From Anaerocolumna jejuensis DSM 15929 (lineage in GTDB: Bacteria > Bacillota > Clostridia > Lachnospirales > Lachnospiraceae), in NCBI RefSeq assembly GCF_900142215.1, contig NZ_FRAC01000040.1, positions 1 through 54,204 on the forward strand: a stretch of DNA of 54,204 nucleotides, given 5' to 3'. The translations under genes were made by a program, and so were the position numbers. Under the pieces are notes generated by a model that searched no databases, was not told the DNA's origin, and saw only the letters and a list, made by a program, of their open reading frames with translations. Positions 51,106-54,204 of this stretch are shown here, piece after piece. Each line of letters opens with the position of its first letter. Positions within the stretch are counted from its first letter, which is position 1.

Positions 51106-51236
51106 AATTTCCTCCAAATTAATATTATTTAAATATTATACCTTAAAGTACGAAAACTTGCACTAATTCTTTTGTATTATTTACAGATTATTACATGCCT
51201 ACTCATATATGGAACAGGTTATTTAAATTCTTCTCT

Positions 51237-51260
51237 AATTACGGAATTTGCTCCGTAATT
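51237..51260. other. Hairpin next to recD2 stop
   Basis: AATTACGGA and TCCGTAATT form a perfect 9-bp stem with a 6-nt loop, 3 nt from the recD2 stop codon. No T-run follows on either strand. It resembles the variable hairpin of the dispersed repeat family in size. The stretch 51106-51236 is AT-rich and otherwise empty. Confidence 0.5.
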
Positions 51261-51263
51261 GAA

Positions 51264-53477
51264 TCATAATTCCTTTATTCTCTCAGTAAGGCCCGAATAC
51301 CTTCGCTGTTCACTCTCATTGTCAATCATCAGCTGAACGGTCTCCGTGCTGCCCACAATAGTCACGCAGCTCTTTGCCCTTGTTACGGCCGTATACAGGA
51401 TATTTCTGTTCAGCAGCATCCTGGGACCTGTTAAAAGAGGAAGAACAACTGCCGGATACTCACTGCCCTGGGATTTATGAATGGTTATGGCATAGGCAAG
51501 CTCCAGCTCCTCTAACAGGTTAAAGGGATACTCAACCATTCTTCCCTCATCAAATTCTACCGTCAGCTGTTCCGCAAAGTGGTTAATTTCCTTTATAATC
51601 CCCGTGTCTCCATTATAAACTCCCATACCGCTCTCGGTGGTAATACCATAGCGGCTTTTGCTTTCCCATGCCAGCTGGTAATTATTTTTGACCTGCATGA
51701 CTTTATCGCCTTCACGAAATATAATGTTATGGTATTCCTTTTCCTGCTTATCCTTGGAAGGCGGATTCAGATACTGCTGCAGTATCCCATTCAGCTTCTC
51801 TACTCCCAGCTCCCCTTTTCTCATAGGCGTAAGTACCTGTATATCAAAGGGAGAAGCATTTACATAGCCGGGCATTTTATCCCGTACAAGTGCTATTGTC
51901 ACTCCGATGACATCCCTGACCTCAGCCCTCTTTAACAAGAAAAAGTCCCTGGATTTATTGTTCAGCTCGATCTGCTCCCCGGCATTTATTTTATGGGCAT
52001 TTACAATAATATCACTTTCCTTTGCCTGGCGGAAAATCTTTGTAAGCTTTACTACATTAAAAGCATGGGAATTAATAATATCCTTTAATACATTGCCGGG
52101 ACCCACGGAAGGAAGCTGGTTGACATCTCCTACCAATATAAGCCTGGTACCTACCGTTACGGCCCGAAGCAGTGCATGCATCAAGGTAATGTCCACCATG
52201 GACATCTCATCAATAATGATTACATCTGTTTCCAGGGGATTGCCTTCATTTCTTTCAAATACCAGCTTATTTTCCATATCCCCTGACATTTTAGAGATTT
52301 CTAAAAGCCTGTGAATGGTCTTCGCTTCATAGCCTGTGGTTTCCGTCATTCTCTTAGCTGCCCTTCCGGTAGGTGCTGCCAAAAGCAAATCCATTCCTTC
52401 TGCTTCAAAAAAACGGATAATAGCATTGATGGTGGTAGTCTTACCGGTTCCGGGACCTCCTGTTACCACTAAGATACCATTCTTGGCTGCTTCAATGACT
52501 GCTGTCCTTTGCAGCTCATCCAGCTCTATCTGAAACTGCTTTTCAACTGCTTTCAAACGGTGTTCAATTTCCGTAAGGGATAAATCGTATTTTATGTTCA
52601 AATCACTAAGCATCTTTGCGGTATTAAGCTCAAGATAATATAGCCCTGCACTGTAAATATGCCTTTCTTCCACATCGGTCTTAATAATAATCTTTCTTTC
52701 CACGGAAAGGTTATTAATCTGCTCCGAAATACCGGCTGCTGCAATCCCTAATAATTCGCATACCTTACGGTATAATAATTCCTCCGGCAGGTATACATGT
52801 CCGTTGGTGCTGCCTTGAAGCAGTACGTATAAAATGGCAGCCTTGATACGGTAATCCGACTCCGTGCCGATCCCCACCCTGGCAGCTATTTCATCTGCCA
52901 GCCTGAATCCTACCCCGGTAATATCCTCTGCCAGTCTGTAGGGATTTTCCTTTATGACCTGGTACATCCTCATACCATATTCCTTGTATATTTTAACAGC
53001 GAGGGCTGTTGTAATACCGTATTGCTGTAAAAAAATCATAGCTCCCCGCATGTCCCTTTTCTCATTGAATTGTTTGGCTATCTCTCTTGCCATATGGTCA
53101 CTGATGCCTTTTACTTCTGCCAAACGTTCCGGTTCCTCTTCAACAATACGAAAGGTATCTCCCTTGAACCTTCTCACAATCCTGGCAGCCAGGGCACTTC
53201 CCACTCCTTTAATTGCCCCTGAGCCCAGATACTTTTCCATGGAATCAAGATCCTCCGGCTCTTTAAATTCATAGCTCTCAACAAGGAACTGCTCTCCATA
53301 GAGCTGATGTGCCGTGTATTTGCCGCTGCACTTTATAAATTCACCTTCATTAATAAAGGTAAATGTACCAACGCAGGTAATTTCTTTTTCTTCCTTCACA
53401 AGGGTCAAAACAGTGTACCCATTCTCCGCATTGCGGAATACAATCCGTTCCACATACCCTTCAATTTCATCTTCCAA
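51264..53477 (-). CDS. recD2: RecD2-type DNA helicase
   Basis: This SF1B helicase of about 737 residues has an OB-like N-terminal region (EGYVERIVFRNAENGYTVL), a helix-hairpin-helix segment (about 85-200), Walker A VVTGGPGTGKTTTINAI near 340, motif II DEMSMVD, GDVNQLPSVGPG, and the C-terminal SH3-like insert plus AITIHKSQGSEYPAVVLPL. RecD2 unwinds DNA 5' to 3' and acts in repair and fork stability without RecBC. Both candidate starts are non-ATG: TTG 53477, with AGGTGAGG 6 nt upstream, is preferred over GTG 53489. A structured hairpin lies upstream. Confidence 0.93.
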   Translation of the reverse strand: MEDEIEGYVERIVFRNAENGYTVLTLVKEEKEITCVGTFTFINEGEFIKCSGKYTAHQLYGEQFLVESYEFKEPEDLDSMEKYLGSGAIKGVGSALAARIVRRFKGDTFRIVEEEPERLAEVKGISDHMAREIAKQFNEKRDMRGAMIFLQQYGITTALAVKIYKEYGMRMYQVIKENPYRLAEDITGVGFRLADEIAARVGIGTESDYRIKAAILYVLLQGSTNGHVYLPEELLYRKVCELLGIAAAGISEQINNLSVERKIIIKTDVEERHIYSAGLYYLELNTAKMLSDLNIKYDLSLTEIEHRLKAVEKQFQIELDELQRTAVIEAAKNGILVVTGGPGTGKTTTINAIIRFFEAEGMDLLLAAPTGRAAKRMTETTGYEAKTIHRLLEISKMSGDMENKLVFERNEGNPLETDVIIIDEMSMVDITLMHALLRAVTVGTRLILVGDVNQLPSVGPGNVLKDIINSHAFNVVKLTKIFRQAKESDIIVNAHKINAGEQIELNNKSRDFFLLKRAEVRDVIGVTIALVRDKMPGYVNASPFDIQVLTPMRKGELGVEKLNGILQQYLNPPSKDKQEKEYHNIIFREGDKVMQVKNNYQLAWESKSRYGITTESGMGVYNGDTGIIKEINHFAEQLTVEFDEGRMVEYPFNLLEELELAYAITIHKSQGSEYPAVVLPLLTGPRMLLNRNILYTAVTRAKSCVTIVGSTETVQLMIDNESEQRRYSGLTERIKEL

Positions 53478-53567
53478 CTTATTCCTCACCTGCCTTAGCC
53501 AATAAATTTACCTGAATTATTCAGATTCCGGTACTATCTGATATTATAACACAATAGTTATAAATTA

Positions 53568-53630
53568 CGCCCAGAAAATAACCATACTGTTATTTCCTTT
53601 CAGAAATTCAGTATAGTAATTTTCTAGGCG
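53568..53630 (-). other. Long imperfect hairpin between flgJ and recD2
   Basis: Two arms of about 28 nt begin CGCCTAGAAAAT and end ATTTTCTGGGCG (minus strand). Two inner differences are G-U wobbles in minus-strand RNA. No T-run follows, so it is not a typical terminator. It could stabilise the flgJ transcript or act in the recD2 leader. Confidence 0.65.
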
Positions 53631-53698
53631 CAAGAATATTTTCGGTATAAGTTGAATCTTAGCTTCAAAACTGAATTCAACTAATATATGTAACTTAA

Positions 53699-54034
53699 TT
53701 AACTATTGTGTTTCATGGAATCATACAGCATCTGAGCAATGCCCATACTGCCGGTGTCAACTACATCTTCTGCATACTTTTGATAAAGCGTATCCCCAAA
53801 ATAAGAAACATAGGGACTCTCATCCTCTTCTGAGCCAACGGATTTTTTCATTTCCTTAAACATCTGCTCAACCATATAGGATTCAAAGCTCTTGCAGACA
53901 TCCATTAATTCGTCGTCTGAGGCATTTTTAAGGTTTTTATTCAAGGTGTCTTCAATTTTAGAAGTACTCTTTGAGGATTCTGCCTGAGCTAAAGCCGCAT
54001 CTACCGAATAATTACTGCCAATGCCAATACTCAT
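53699..54034 (-). CDS. flgJ: FlgJ-like flagellar rod-binding protein
   Basis: This 111-residue protein corresponds to the N-terminal rod-binding domain of FlgJ (PF10135): LMDVCKSFESYMVEQMFKEMKKSV at about 43-66 and YFGDTLYQKYAEDVVDTGSMGIAQMLY at about 78-104. The C-terminal muramidase domain of proteobacterial FlgJ is absent, as is usual in Firmicutes. It implies that the organism builds flagella. Upstream flagellar genes, if present, lie beyond a palindromic repeat array and outside the window. Confidence 0.9.
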   Translation of the reverse strand: MSIGIGSNYSVDAALAQAESSKSTSKIEDTLNKNLKNASDDELMDVCKSFESYMVEQMFKEMKKSVGSEEDESPYVSYFGDTLYQKYAEDVVDTGSMGIAQMLYDSMKHNS

Positions 54035-54090
54035 ATTCTGCCTCCCTGTAATCTTTCGTTAATATCAAATCTTCTATTTCACACTAATTG

Positions 54091-54204
54091 CCATGCCTTC
54101 CCAACGCGCCCCAAGATTGGGCCGAGGATTTCGCAGGCTCAATCTTGTGTGTGAATTATGCTTCTCAATAATTCACACCAACCGCCTTGTCTTCCCAACG
54201 CGCC
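54091..54204 (+). repeat. Composite palindromic repeat, near-identical to copy 1
   Basis: CCATGCCTTCCCAACGCGCC (54091-54110) precedes hairpin 1 (54112-54147), identical to positions 1-36. Hairpin 2 (54149-54178) differs from 38-67 at two loop bases only. The CTTCCCAACGCGCC motif then recurs at the window end, so a tandem array probably continues outside. It lies upstream of flgJ. Confidence 0.85.

Noticed and set aside
1..54204. The two end repeats as attachment sites or borders of a mobile island
   Set aside because: The repeat belongs to a dispersed intergenic family with several copies inside; no integrase, transposase or phage gene is present.

Overview
The window looks like chromosomal DNA of a flagellated, low-to-moderate GC Gram-positive anaerobe of the class Clostridia, most likely Lachnospiraceae or a close relative. 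This is inferred from gene content and recognisable protein families: long-form HPF, ER-type S26 peptidase, SH3-NlpC/P60 wall hydrolase, ComFC/YvyF/RecD2/FlgJ neighbourhood, and the hom-ApgM-lysC threonine operon. No species is claimed. Nearly all genes lie on the minus strand. The only plus-strand genes are a nucleotidyltransferase (280), a GNAT acetyltransferase (16307) and the thioesterase-cvfB pair (47038-48590).

Layout. (1) 280-6282 holds a compact peptide-modification cassette. It comprises a 58-residue Cys-containing precursor with a YxxP leader motif, a PqqD-like recognition protein, a radical SAM/SPASM enzyme, an HPr-kinase-like enzyme, an ER-type S26 peptidase, a peptidase-less ABC exporter and a convergent nucleotidyltransferase. 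(2) 6266-13438 is an exopolysaccharide (EPS) regulatory and priming operon: two Wzz-like chain-length proteins, two CpsB-type phosphatases, one BY-kinase, VanZ, a DUF5011-like anchored protein, the priming glycosyltransferase and a membrane protein. The cassette continues from it with overlapping genes, so both are probably one transcript. (3) tex and a two-domain GNAT separate this from (4) the EPS assembly operon 17221-29972: glycosyltransferases, WbsX-like protein, Wzy, pyruvyl transferase, Wzx and an iron-sulfur protein. It starts from a perfect sigma-A consensus promoter followed by a leader with an intrinsic terminator. (5) 30369-36499 holds a formate/nitrite-type channel, the ACT-hom-ApgM-lysC threonine operon and cheW. 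(6) 36542-41128 holds prfB (with its programmed +1 frameshift), secA and hpf. (7) A gene-free kilobase (41129-42115) carries a 232-bp inverted-repeat element and a cluster of DnaA boxes. (8) 42116-54034 holds an NlpC/P60 hydrolase, trxB, a CPBP protease, a methyltransferase, RidA, an acyl-ACP thioesterase, CvfB, YvyF, ComFC, a sugar nucleotidyltransferase, RecD2 and FlgJ.

A family of intergenic palindromic repeats is scattered through the window, including near-identical copies at its two ends and a three-unit tandem array at 49172-49420. Several start codons were moved downstream of the longest ORF because a Shine-Dalgarno sequence lies inside the nominal N-terminus.

The most interesting system is the EPS-coupled peptide cassette. 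Its kinase and nucleotidyltransferase resemble tailoring enzymes of paeninodin-type lasso peptide clusters, and the precursor ends in serine, but no lasso cyclase or B2 protease is present and a radical SAM enzyme takes their place.
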